A stretch of DNA of 8,395 nt from Candidatus Atribacteria bacterium (GTDB taxonomy: Bacteria > Atribacterota > Atribacteria > Atribacterales > Atribacteraceae): positions 1-8,395 of the forward strand of contig JAPLGF010000298.1 of the NCBI GenBank assembly GCA_026390275.1, in the 5' to 3' direction. Below the pieces are notes generated by a model that was not told where the DNA came from, did no database searches, and worked only from the letters and a program-made list of their open reading frames with translations. Shown here piece after piece: positions 1-6,097 of the stretch; the first letter of the stretch is position 1, and every line of letters starts with the position of its first letter. Both the position numbers and the translations under genes were made by a program.

Positions 1-1
1 T

Positions 2-214
2 GGTGCGGATGAGATTTTTGAAATGGATTTCCACCAATCACATGGAGCCAGTATTATCGTCAATCCCGATGGACAGATAATTGCTTCGGCAGAGATCATG
101 AAGGAAGGTCTCATCACCGCCGATATCGATCTTCGAAGAGGAGATGAACTCCGGGAACTCATTCCGGTTCTCCGCGATAGACAACCCCAAACCTATCACG
201 TCCTCTGTCAATAG
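2..214 (+). CDS. Carbon-nitrogen hydrolase (nitrilase superfamily), C-terminal fragment
   Basis: The reading frame is open from the left edge of the window and stops at TAG 212-214, so only about the last 70 residues are present. The sequence HGASIIVNPDGQIIAS, then EGLITADIDL, then a closing PVLRDRQPQTY segment, is the usual end of nitrilase/amidohydrolase-type carbon-nitrogen hydrolases. There the 'hG.S.ivdpdG.vla' strand pair precedes a glutamate-glycine turn and an Asp-Leu helix. These cytoplasmic enzymes use a Glu-Lys-Cys triad on amides, nitriles or carbamoyl groups. All three catalytic residues lie upstream of the window, so the substrate cannot be judged. The internal ATG at 23 is not the start, because the frame stays coding before it. 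Family assignment is fairly firm; substrate is unknown. Confidence 0.8.
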   Translation, partial: GADEIFEMDFHQSHGASIIVNPDGQIIASAEIMKEGLITADIDLRRGDELRELIPVLRDRQPQTYHVLCQ

Positions 215-228
215 AAATAGATAGTCAT

Positions 229-250
229 GGCATTCCAGGAGTGCTTTTTT
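229..250 (+). terminator. Probable rho-independent terminator after the hydrolase
   Basis: About 15 bases after the TAG, GCATT (230-234) can pair with AGTGC (240-244), including one G-T pair, across the short loop CCAGG. Six T residues (245-250) follow directly. The stem is short, so termination may be partial, but the position and T tract fit. It would separate the hydrolase from signal peptidase transcription. Confidence 0.45.
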
Positions 251-339
251 CCCCAATGGGAAAGGGTACATTCATTTGAACTTTTTACTCGCTATTTGGT
301 AGATAGAAGAGGATTGATTGGTGTTGGGAGGTCTGATTG

Positions 340-924
340 ATGCAGAAAGAGTCTGTTCTCAAAAAATCGGCGTTGAAGAAAGAAATCCAATCCAAGAATG
401 GTGTTATGGAATGGGTAAAAACCATTGCCTGGTCTCTGATTCTGGCCTTTTTGATCATTACCTTTGTCGTTCAAAGTTTTTATATCCCCTCGACGTCGAT
501 GGTCCCCACGTTGATTCCTGGTCAAAGAATCATGGTGGCAAAATTCCTTTACCGCTTTACCGATCCGCAGAGAGGTGATATCATTGTCTTTCAAAAACCC
601 ACCGGGGTGGAAGGGGGACAGGAAGGGGAGAGGTTGGTCAAGCGTCTGATCGGTTTACCAGGAGATCAATTGAAACTTTCTGACGGAAGAGTTTTTATCA
701 ACGGTCAATCACTCAGCGGAACGAAATTTGAAAGGACTTATTTTCCGGATGGACAATTCGGGACTCAGGAACTCACCGTTCCCCCCGATTCCTACTTTGT
801 ATTAGGAGATAACAGCGGAGTGAGTTACGATAGCCGGTTCTGGGGCTTTGTCCCCCGCAAGAACATTCTGGGAAGAGCATTCTTTAGCTACTGGCCGTTT
901 ACCATGATGGGGATACTTAATTGA
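340..924 (+). CDS. lepB: Signal peptidase I
   Basis: Type I leader peptidase of 194 residues. It cleaves signal peptides from exported proteins at the outer face of the cytoplasmic membrane. A basic N-terminus (residues 1-28) precedes one membrane span (about 29-46). Box B is IPSTSMVPTL (49-58) with the nucleophile Ser53. Box D is LVKRLIGLPGD (99-109) with the general base Lys101. Box E is GDNSGVSYDSRFWG (156-169). The GDN and DSR ends of box E match the family, but the middle differs from the common GDNRNNSxDSR. GDIIVF (79-84) is box C. I chose ATG 340 over TTG 337 because GGAGGT at 327-332 sits 7 bases upstream. The length is typical of short one-span Gram-positive-like SPases. It transcribes towards the ATPase operon and ends before a hairpin-rich intergenic stretch. 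Confidence 0.95.
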   Translation: MQKESVLKKSALKKEIQSKNGVMEWVKTIAWSLILAFLIITFVVQSFYIPSTSMVPTLIPGQRIMVAKFLYRFTDPQRGDIIVFQKPTGVEGGQEGERLVKRLIGLPGDQLKLSDGRVFINGQSLSGTKFERTYFPDGQFGTQELTVPPDSYFVLGDNSGVSYDSRFWGFVPRKNILGRAFFSYWPFTMMGILN

Positions 925-936
925 TAAAAGATAACC

Positions 937-953
937 ATGCCAGTTCCTGGTAT
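937..953. repeat. 17-bp palindrome (copy 1), just after signal peptidase stop
   Basis: ATGCCAGTTCCTGGTAT begins 12 bases after the signal peptidase stop codon. ATGCCAG pairs with CTGGTAT (seven pairs, one G-T) around the loop TTC. A near-identical element (15 of 17 bases in inverted orientation) lies at 6269-6285, just after the stop of an unrelated gene. No T tract follows, so this is a dispersed hairpin rather than a textbook terminator. Confidence 0.5.
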
Positions 954-976
954 CTGCAAAGGATGAAACTCCCTCA

Positions 977-1005
977 CCCTCTCCCTCAACAATACGGGGA
1001 GAGGG
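977..1005. repeat. Perfect 9-bp inverted repeat (REP-like / bidirectional terminator)
   Basis: CCCTCTCCC (977-985) and GGGAGAGGG (997-1005) are exact reverse complements around an 11-base loop, inside a CCCTCACCCTCTCCC context. Elements of this CCCTC...GGGGAGAGGG type are dispersed as intergenic repeats in many bacterial genomes. It lies between convergent genes, where it could block transcription from both sides. No U tract is present on either strand. Confidence 0.55.
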
Positions 1006-1052
1006 AATATCGATGATGAGGTTCTTTTTCCAAATCAACACTTCAACAACCA

Positions 1053-1065
1053 GTTCACGATTCAT
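1053..1065 (-). repeat. GTGAATC-type repeat patch, downstream of the small ORF
   Basis: The minus strand reads ATGAATCGTGAAC, which matches the GTGAATC-GTGAATC heptamer array at 6094-6222. It starts three bases after the stop codon of the small membrane ORF. A second patch lies on that ORF's other side at 1316-1336. Confidence 0.4.
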
Positions 1066-1067
1066 CA

Positions 1068-1235
1068 TTACGGAGGGGTAATATAATCCTTCACCGTTCG
1101 AGTCATTTCCACGATGAGCCCAATTATGGTGCCGAGAACTCCAATAAACAGATAGATTCTCCACACTGGATCGGCACCCCATTCCCAGAGTACTCAGGTT
1201 ATTTTGTGTTTTTTCTGATTGTTTTCCTCTTCCAT
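1068..1235 (-). pseudogene. Small one-span membrane protein interrupted by an in-frame TGA
   Basis: From ATG 1235 the frame reads MEEENNQKKHKIT, then TGA (1194-1196). It continues in the same frame as VLWEWGADPVWRIYLFIGVL and GTIIGLIVEMTRTVKDYI, ending TPP and TAA (1068-1070). Read through, this is 55 codons: a charged N-terminus, a tryptophan-rich stretch, one membrane span (about residues 26-43) and a short basic tail. A very good Shine-Dalgarno, GGGAGGA (1241-1247 on the complement), sits 5 bases before the ATG. That argues the frame is, or recently was, translated. TGA is one transition from TGG (Trp), which would fit the Trp-rich context. It lies 106 bases after the second ATPase gene and could be the last gene of that operon. 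It could also be a recoded or selenocysteine gene, but a standard-code stop is the simplest view. I do not recognise the family. Confidence 0.5.
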
Positions 1236-1315
1236 TCTCTTCCTCCCGAGAAGGTATTTTCTCTGGATTTCTTGTGGGTCTCCTCTTCGTTGAGAAGGGT
1301 GTATTTCCGGTACGA

Positions 1316-1336
1316 TATTCACTATTCACAATTCAC
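1316..1336 (-). repeat. Three tandem GTGAATN heptamers
   Basis: On the minus strand the sequence is GTGAATT, GTGAATA, GTGAATA. It starts 5 bases after the stop codon of the second ATPase gene. It is the same heptamer family as the larger array at 6094-6222. Confidence 0.5.
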
Positions 1337-1341
1337 TAAAA

Positions 1342-2574
1342 TCACTGTTCCTCAGGGCTGAAAAAGCTTTCATTTTCCACAAGCTTGAGCTCGGTAACTG
1401 GAGCGGCTTCTGGTTTAATATCTTCGTTGTAGAGCATCTTCAAATCTAAGGCTTCCAGGGTGGCACGAATGTAGGTACGGACGGTTTCAGAACCTAACTG
1501 GTGAAGGAGGGCTGTCGTGTTGAATTCCGGGGTCCATTGATAGGCCATCCCATGGAGGGAGACGATTTTATTGAGAAGTTGAATGAGTTCTATTTCATCA
1601 GGAGGTTCGACCTGGAGAGTGGATTTTCCGGTTGCTTTTTCAAAGAATTGGGACATTTCACTGGCTGCCTCCGTCCCGATTCGTTCCTTGGCTAAGAGGG
1701 GCATAATCACCGGATCCCCATTTTCCACTCCGTACCAGAGGTCAACCTGGAGATTACTCGCAGCGGCAATAATGGTATAAATGGGGTAATTCATTTTTTT
1801 ATTCCAGTTCAATAACCAGTTAAGGTTTCGACAGGCTTTCATCCGGGAAACTTTTCCGAGACGTCCGATGAGCTCCACTTCATCGATCAGGATGACCCAT
1901 CCTTTAAACCCACAGAATTGAATGGCATCGGCTAAAACACCGAAATACGCCGAGGTATGTTCGGTGTGGCGAAAAAAATCATGTTTGGGAAGATCCATTT
2001 TCCGGGAAGCACGATGGATCCGTTTCAACTCTGCCCGGGGGATTCGAATTCCCATGAGATCGGCATAAAGCTTATCTTGCTCCTCCCCATCGGTGTAGAA
2101 ATAATCTTCCAGGATGATGACGGGCAGGGGGTGAATGTAACGACCAGGTTCGGTGATTACACTCGTAGTGATTTCTGATCCTTTTTTCTTGTTCAGGTAG
2201 GTCTGAATACCGGTAAAATGGGTGTTGGGGGTTTTAACAATCGGAGCGACGCGTTTATAGAAATTGAACAGGATATGACAGGAGACTTCCCGGCTCAGGG
2301 ACACCCGGCTCACAGCAAAGTGACTATCGAGAGCGACATGTTCGGCAGCAGTAAGGACATGAGTCTTCCCCTGTCCATAATCTCCCCAGACGATTCGCCC
2401 CTCTGGAATATGATCGGGGGAAAAACTGTCTAAATCCATTCGAATTGTATCGGTGATGTTTTTGCGAAGGTCCGGAAGTTCTCGGGTGGCGAGACGAGTG
2501 GGAACGCCAGCCCGGAGCGACTCGATAATAAAAATGGCATCACGTTGTTTCTTCTCAATATCATCAACAGACAT
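1342..2574 (-). CDS. BrxC/BrxD-like (DUF2791) P-loop ATPase, second of a pair
   Basis: A 410-residue ATPase. The N-terminal IIESLRAGVPTRLATREL (16-33) is the 'eaLRaGvp' opening typical of the BREX ATP-binding DUF2791 group. The Walker A is GDYGQGKTH (64-72) and the Walker B is WVILIDEVELI (226-236, Asp231-Glu232). YTIIAAASN (266-274) sits where sensor 1 is expected. SETVRTYIRATLEALD (362-377) resembles the C-terminal arginine-bearing helix of the family. There is no signal peptide or membrane span, so it is cytoplasmic. ATG 2574 is preceded by AAAGGAGG, which overlaps the stop of the upstream ATPase gene; the gap is 15 bases, implying coupled translation. BrxC and BrxD are ATPases required for BREX phage exclusion, but no PglZ, methyltransferase, Lon-like or helicase gene is nearby. 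A BREX role is therefore not implied. The function is unknown beyond ATP hydrolysis, plausibly on DNA and together with the neighbouring ATPase. Confidence 0.75.
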   Translation of the reverse strand: MSVDDIEKKQRDAIFIIESLRAGVPTRLATRELPDLRKNITDTIRMDLDSFSPDHIPEGRIVWGDYGQGKTHVLTAAEHVALDSHFAVSRVSLSREVSCHILFNFYKRVAPIVKTPNTHFTGIQTYLNKKKGSEITTSVITEPGRYIHPLPVIILEDYFYTDGEEQDKLYADLMGIRIPRAELKRIHRASRKMDLPKHDFFRHTEHTSAYFGVLADAIQFCGFKGWVILIDEVELIGRLGKVSRMKACRNLNWLLNWNKKMNYPIYTIIAAASNLQVDLWYGVENGDPVIMPLLAKERIGTEAASEMSQFFEKATGKSTLQVEPPDEIELIQLLNKIVSLHGMAYQWTPEFNTTALLHQLGSETVRTYIRATLEALDLKMLYNEDIKPEAAPVTELKLVENESFFSPEEQ

Positions 2575-2589
2575 GTTTTTCTCCTCCTT

Positions 2590-3642
2590 TTATTCAATCA
2601 TCATTGCGTTTTCAATGACTGTCGCCCGTAAAGGGCTATAAACACTGAGATCCGGTATTTCCCGGTATTTTCGGGCATACCCCATCTTTTGGAGTATATC
2701 AATCAAGTGTTTGGAAAGTTTTTGGAGAAAATCTTCCCCCAGGGTTTGAAACATGGTGTCAAGGTTCACAATATCCGCATAGGGATTGAATTTTTCTGAT
2801 GGTTTCAGACCGGTCTGGAGTCTCATCCACAGTGCTCTATAACTTTGAAAACCCCGGGATTCATCGTCAACGATGTTCCAGCGACCGGCAAGGATCAACA
2901 GGAAACCCTCCAGGAGTTCCACATCGTCGATGATCTGACGAAAGATTTCGTATGCATCCCCAGTGGCATTCCGGGTATACCTATAATTTTTGGAGAGTTC
3001 ATCACGTTCAGTCAACACTTCGATCTCATCTATAAGTACCACCAGTCCCTTCTGCCCGGAAAGCAAGAGGAGGCGAATGAGAGAATTGAGCCAGTAACGG
3101 GCGTTGGATTTTTGCAGGAACTCAAACAGATTGCTGGACTGACGTTCACTCCGTTCCAGTTTTTCACCCGACAGCCACTTCAAAGCAATGTCGGTTCCCT
3201 TGTTTTCCCCGCCGATTAAGCGCTCATAGAGTACATTTATGACCAGGACAGCGAAAGAAGGACTGAGGTTGGATTTTTTGATGAATTCACCCACTGCCTT
3301 ACGGATAATCCTTTTGGCGTTGTCCTGAGAAGAACTTTCTCCTTCGATAATCAAGGGGAGGAGACGTTCTTCTCCGTCATAGTGATCAATTCCATATCCT
3401 AATTCTTTTGCAATTTTTAGAGCTAAGCCCTTGATAATTTGAAAAAAATCAATGCGTCGGACGATCTCTTTATAAAAATTGACGATATCGTTCAACCCTT
3501 TTTCCATCATTCGAGCGGAAAAAATGACCGACACATACCCCATTTTTCTTGCCTGATATTCAATGTGTCTGAGGAGGTGGGTTTTTCCGGAACCGGCTTT
3601 ACCTACCAGGATTTTTACCTTGCTTCCACCATTGGCGCACAT
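2590..3642 (-). CDS. BrxD-like (DUF2791) P-loop ATPase, first of a pair; overlaps and is probably frameshifted from the upstream ORF
   Basis: A P-loop ATPase of about 350 residues, numbered here from ATG 3642. The Walker A GKAGSGKTH (14-22) lies almost at the N-terminus, and the Walker B is GLVVLIDEIEVL (199-210). The segment DAYEIFRQIIDDVELLEGFL, then LAGRWNIVDDESRGFQSY, RALWMRL and NPYADIVNL, is the conserved middle of DUF2791 proteins, where a 'D..RG..SY..L..RL' pattern follows the second sheet strand. ATG 3642 and GTG 3684 both lack a convincing ribosome binding site and fall inside the upstream reading frame. The frame is open only from 3708, after TGA 3709-3711. The family's N-terminal helices are missing, and they could be supplied by the upstream ORF if the two are joined (see findings). 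The stop at 2590-2592 overlaps the next gene's Shine-Dalgarno. The family call is good; the start and the intactness of the gene are doubtful. Confidence 0.7.
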   Translation of the reverse strand: MCANGGSKVKILVGKAGSGKTHLLRHIEYQARKMGYVSVIFSARMMEKGLNDIVNFYKEIVRRIDFFQIIKGLALKIAKELGYGIDHYDGEERLLPLIIEGESSSQDNAKRIIRKAVGEFIKKSNLSPSFAVLVINVLYERLIGGENKGTDIALKWLSGEKLERSERQSSNLFEFLQKSNARYWLNSLIRLLLLSGQKGLVVLIDEIEVLTERDELSKNYRYTRNATGDAYEIFRQIIDDVELLEGFLLILAGRWNIVDDESRGFQSYRALWMRLQTGLKPSEKFNPYADIVNLDTMFQTLGEDFLQKLSKHLIDILQKMGYARKYREIPDLSVYSPLRATVIENAMMIE

Positions 3643-4231
3643 CGTACATTTCTTTGAGTGACACTGCTTTACCCCAATCCACACTCGGTTTCCGAAATGA
3701 TATTTTGTTCATGATGCTATACGCGGCGATCAGGTCCCTCATGAATGAGACATCATCGAATTTTTTCCCGGTGACTTTTTTGAATTGGGTCAAAACCCAT
3801 CTGGCAAGTTCTTCTGGGCGGAGAATGGTGGTTTTCTCCTTTTTGCGTCCAATGGACATTTCAATTTCCAAACGGTCCAGCGAAATAGAGAGCTGGAAGG
3901 GAACCATGGTATATTGGGGAAAAGTACCGGAGAAAGGGATCCCGGTTTGTTTTAATGACTCTTCCAGTTCATTGATGTATTCCTGACTGTGGACGTACTC
4001 TTCTGAGGAGGTTTTTTTTTGAAGGAACAGTTCATGATAATCATCCCAGTTCCTTTTCACTTGATCCATTCCGGTTTCGAGATTGGTGATTGATTTCTCC
4101 ATTCCCTGGATGTCCAGCTTCTGAACGTCCTTGTTAAATGCGGTCCAATTTTTTGCCAGGTTTTTCATGATGGGGTCATTCAATGAAAGGGTGTTGCCTT
4201 TCTCAATCTTCTCTGTCGGCTCCATTTCCAT
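3599..4231 (-). CDS. Helical protein of unknown function, operon leader; probable N-terminal part of the adjacent ATPase
   Basis: 210 residues, with no recognised domain. Residues 20-95 are helical and charged with coiled-coil character (MEKSITNLETGMDQVKRNW). A mixed segment (about 100-135) contains FPQYTMVPFQLSISLDRLEI and GRKKEKTTILRP. Helices at 138-175 (PEELARWVLTQFKKVTG, SFMRDLIAAYSIM) follow. ATG 4231 has AAGGAG 9 bases upstream. It is the first gene of the leftward operon and overlaps the ATPase ORF by at least 44 bases in another frame. Its last residues, SLKEMYDVRQWWKQGK, lead into ILVGKAGSGKT if one A of the A5 run at 3612-3616 is skipped, which gives a continuous fusion of about 546 residues. 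NPGR, TAA is probably an out-of-frame tail. An A9 run lies at 4012-4020. The function is unknown; it may bind DNA or a partner and regulate the ATPases. Confidence 0.6.
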   Translation of the reverse strand: MEMEPTEKIEKGNTLSLNDPIMKNLAKNWTAFNKDVQKLDIQGMEKSITNLETGMDQVKRNWDDYHELFLQKKTSSEEYVHSQEYINELEESLKQTGIPFSGTFPQYTMVPFQLSISLDRLEIEMSIGRKKEKTTILRPEELARWVLTQFKKVTGKKFDDVSFMRDLIAAYSIMNKISFRKPSVDWGKAVSLKEMYDVRQWWKQGKNPGR

Positions 4232-4240
4232 ATTCTCATA

Positions 4241-4246
4241 CTCCTT
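4241..4246 (-). promoter_or_regulatory. Ribosome binding site of the ATPase operon leader gene
   Basis: AAGGAG on the minus strand, 9 bases before ATG 4231. It selects this ATG over the second one two codons later, which would sit 15 bases from the site. Confidence 0.6.
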
Positions 4247-4459
4247 TTATTAATTATTTCTTTTTATATCCTTTTTTCTCACATTTTTTCACTTTTGTCG
4301 AGTCGTTCTTATTTCATCAATGGATCTGATGACTGATCGGTAAACAACTTATCCCTCTCTTCATTCCCTATTGTACCCGATTTACCTTGTATCCTTCATC
4401 AAATCGCATTATCCTGAAGTGAGATTTTAAGTCATGGTGAAAATGGAGGGAGGAATAAA

Positions 4460-5023
4460 GTGGAACTGATCACCGCTATCAAAACCCGGAGGAGTATCCG
4501 AAATTATAAGCCTGATCCTATGCCAGAGGATGTGGTGAAAGAATTATTGGGGATGGCCATTTGGGCCCCCAGCGGTATGAACAGCCAGCCCTGGTCTTTT
4601 GTGGTGATTGAAAACCAAGAATACTTGAAAAGCCTTTCAGATCGGTGTAAGGATTTTTTGCTTTCCAGTTTGGATCGTATGCCCATTCTGGAAAGATATC
4701 GGTCGTATTTTTCTGATCCGGAGACCAGTATTTTTTACCACGCTCCAGTTCTGGTGCTCATCTATGGGGATAAAAATCTCTTTACCTCGACCACCGATTG
4801 CAGTATGGCCGCGCTCAACCTCATGCTCTCCGCCTGGGATCGGGGCATCGGGAGTTGCTGGATTGGCTTTTCCTACGGAATCTGTAATTCTCCCGAGTTT
4901 AAGGAAGAATTCCATCTCCCAGAAAACCACCAACTCGTTGCTCCCATCATCCTGGGTTACCCACAGGAACCTATCCCCCAGGGAGACCGAAAAGAGGTGC
5001 CTCTCCTTTATTGGATGAAGTGA
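4460..5023 (+). CDS. Nitroreductase family protein (FMN-dependent oxidoreductase)
   Basis: 187 residues, the size of compact single-domain nitroreductases (PF00881). RRSIRNY (10-16) is the N-terminal Arg-Arg-Ser motif that contacts the FMN phosphate. APSGMNSQPWSFVVI (36-50) is the second FMN-binding motif. DCSMAALNLMLSAWDRGIGS (113-132) is the dimer and flavin-contact helix, and APIILGYP (161-168) is the closing strand. The family transfers electrons from NAD(P)H through bound FMN to nitro compounds, quinones, enones or iodotyrosine-like substrates. The actual substrate cannot be read from the sequence. The GTG start at 4460 is chosen because GGAGGGAGG (4445-4453) lies 6 bases upstream. The gene diverges from the ATPase operon across a 228-base A+T-rich gap and runs in the same direction as the epimerase gene 189 bases downstream. 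No ferredoxin domain is fused. Confidence 0.9.
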   Translation: MELITAIKTRRSIRNYKPDPMPEDVVKELLGMAIWAPSGMNSQPWSFVVIENQEYLKSLSDRCKDFLLSSLDRMPILERYRSYFSDPETSIFYHAPVLVLIYGDKNLFTSTTDCSMAALNLMLSAWDRGIGSCWIGFSYGICNSPEFKEEFHLPENHQLVAPIILGYPQEPIPQGDRKEVPLLYWMK

Positions 5024-5212
5024 GTTAATCTGAGCGTTTAGAATTCGTCCGGAATTGAAAGGGAAGGGATTCTGACCGGACTCGATGGTATCATGAAGGA
5101 GTTGGGCGGTGAAAGGTAATGAATGAGAAATTAATGAAGCGGCTTCAAGGAATCAGCAATCACCTCCAGCAAATTAAAAGTTCTTTATAAGACTGAGGAG
5201 GAGGAATCACAC

Positions 5213-6097
5213 GTGAAATATGGAGTTTTTGCATTTATCTGGGTGACGAATTTTACCAGGAATGAGCTATACCTTCTGGAAAAAGCAAAAGCAATGGGTT
5301 TTGAAGGTATCGAAATTTCCATGAACGAATCGTTCATTACATCGGGACCCATCCCGGAATTAAAGGTAGAGAGTAAAAAAGTGGGGATCCAGTGTCTTTC
5401 ATCAACCGGACTCGATTCGCAGCACAATATTATCAGTCCGGATTCAACCATCCGGAAGAAGGGGATGGATCGATTGAAAAAGTGTCTGGATATCGCGGCA
5501 GAACTGGGAAGTGAAATCCTGTCGGGAGTGCTTTATGCACCCTGGGGTGAATTTACCGGGAAAGCTCGGACAGAGGAGGAATGGGACCATTGTAAGCAAG
5601 GATTGTGGGAAGCGGCAGAATATGCCAGGAAGTGTGGTGTGGTGCTGGCAATTGAACCGGTAAATCGCTTTGAGTCCTATTTTCTTAACACGGCGCAGGA
5701 AGCGCGAAAACTGGTGGATGAAATCGGAAGCGATTACATCAAGATTCATCTTGATACCTTTCAGATGAATATCGAAGAAAATTCTCTCGACGAAGCAATT
5801 CTCACAGCAGGAAACAAGTTGGGGTATATCCATTGCTGTGAAAGTCACCGCGGTATTCCCGGAACCGGGCACATCGAATGGGAGGATTTTTTCCGGGCTC
5901 TCTTCGAAGTCGGCTATCAGGGCTGGCTCACCATTGAAAATTTTACCCCCGACATTATGCTACAGGAATTCGGTAAACAAGTTGCTATCTGGCGAAAAAT
6001 CGCTGAGCCGAATGATGTGGCCCAAAAGGGTCTGGTTTTCCTGAAACAGTGTGAAGCGAAGGTCCAGAAAGATCTCTCGACCCCGAAAAGACAGTGA
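5213..6097 (+). CDS. Sugar phosphate isomerase/epimerase, D-tagatose/D-psicose 3-epimerase type
   Basis: 294-residue AP-endonuclease-2-like TIM barrel, the usual length for ketose 3-epimerases. The metal and catalytic set of the D-tagatose/D-psicose 3-epimerases is complete with the same spacing: Glu148 and Glu154 in IEPVNRFE (147-154), Asp181 in IHLDTFQMN (178-186), His207 and Arg213 in YIHCCESHRG (205-214), and Glu242 in TIENF (240-244). PGTGHIEW (216-223) is the conserved loop after the arginine. Family enzymes interconvert ketohexoses at C3 using Mn or Co, in the cytoplasm. Exact sugar specificity (tagatose, allulose, xylulose or a sugar acid) cannot be assigned. GTG 5213 is preceded by GAGGAGGAGG at a spacing of 8 bases. 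The stop codon overlaps the first unit of the downstream heptamer array. Confidence 0.88.
   Translation: MKYGVFAFIWVTNFTRNELYLLEKAKAMGFEGIEISMNESFITSGPIPELKVESKKVGIQCLSSTGLDSQHNIISPDSTIRKKGMDRLKKCLDIAAELGSEILSGVLYAPWGEFTGKARTEEEWDHCKQGLWEAAEYARKCGVVLAIEPVNRFESYFLNTAQEARKLVDEIGSDYIKIHLDTFQMNIEENSLDEAILTAGNKLGYIHCCESHRGIPGTGHIEWEDFFRALFEVGYQGWLTIENFTPDIMLQEFGKQVAIWRKIAEPNDVAQKGLVFLKQCEAKVQKDLSTPKRQ

Noticed and set aside
1158..1196. Selenocysteine codon with SECIS element at the small ORF TGA
   Set aside because: The stem is imperfect, the context is a membrane-peptide N-terminus rather than a redox motif, and a simple TGG to TGA change explains it. Kept only as an alternative.
802..1329. 175-codon leftward ORF between signal peptidase and the ATPase operon
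   Set aside because: It runs antisense through the box E end of signal peptidase and the hairpin, has low-complexity basic sequence, and lacks a ribosome binding site. The protein-like signal in this region is the shorter frame 1068-1235.
1957..3219. Several rightward ORFs of 60-124 codons opposite the ATPase genes
   Set aside because: They are complements of well-supported ATPase coding sequence, show no motifs, and have no ribosome binding sites.
1342..4231. Complete BREX or DISARM locus
   Set aside because: No PglZ phosphatase, methyltransferase, BrxL or helicase frame exists within the window, and the operon is closed on both sides by genes on the other strand.
4380..4430. Promoter for the nitroreductase (TTGTAT, 17 bases, TATCCT)
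   Set aside because: Both hexamers match the consensus poorly, so chance is a fair explanation in this A+T-rich gap.
5093..5190. Two tiny frames joined by a TAATG overlap (5093-5119 and 5119-5190, the latter reading MNEKLMKRLQGISNHLQQ)
   Set aside because: They are very short (8 and 23 residues), have no proper ribosome binding site, and show no family signal. They could be a remnant, but this is not supportable.
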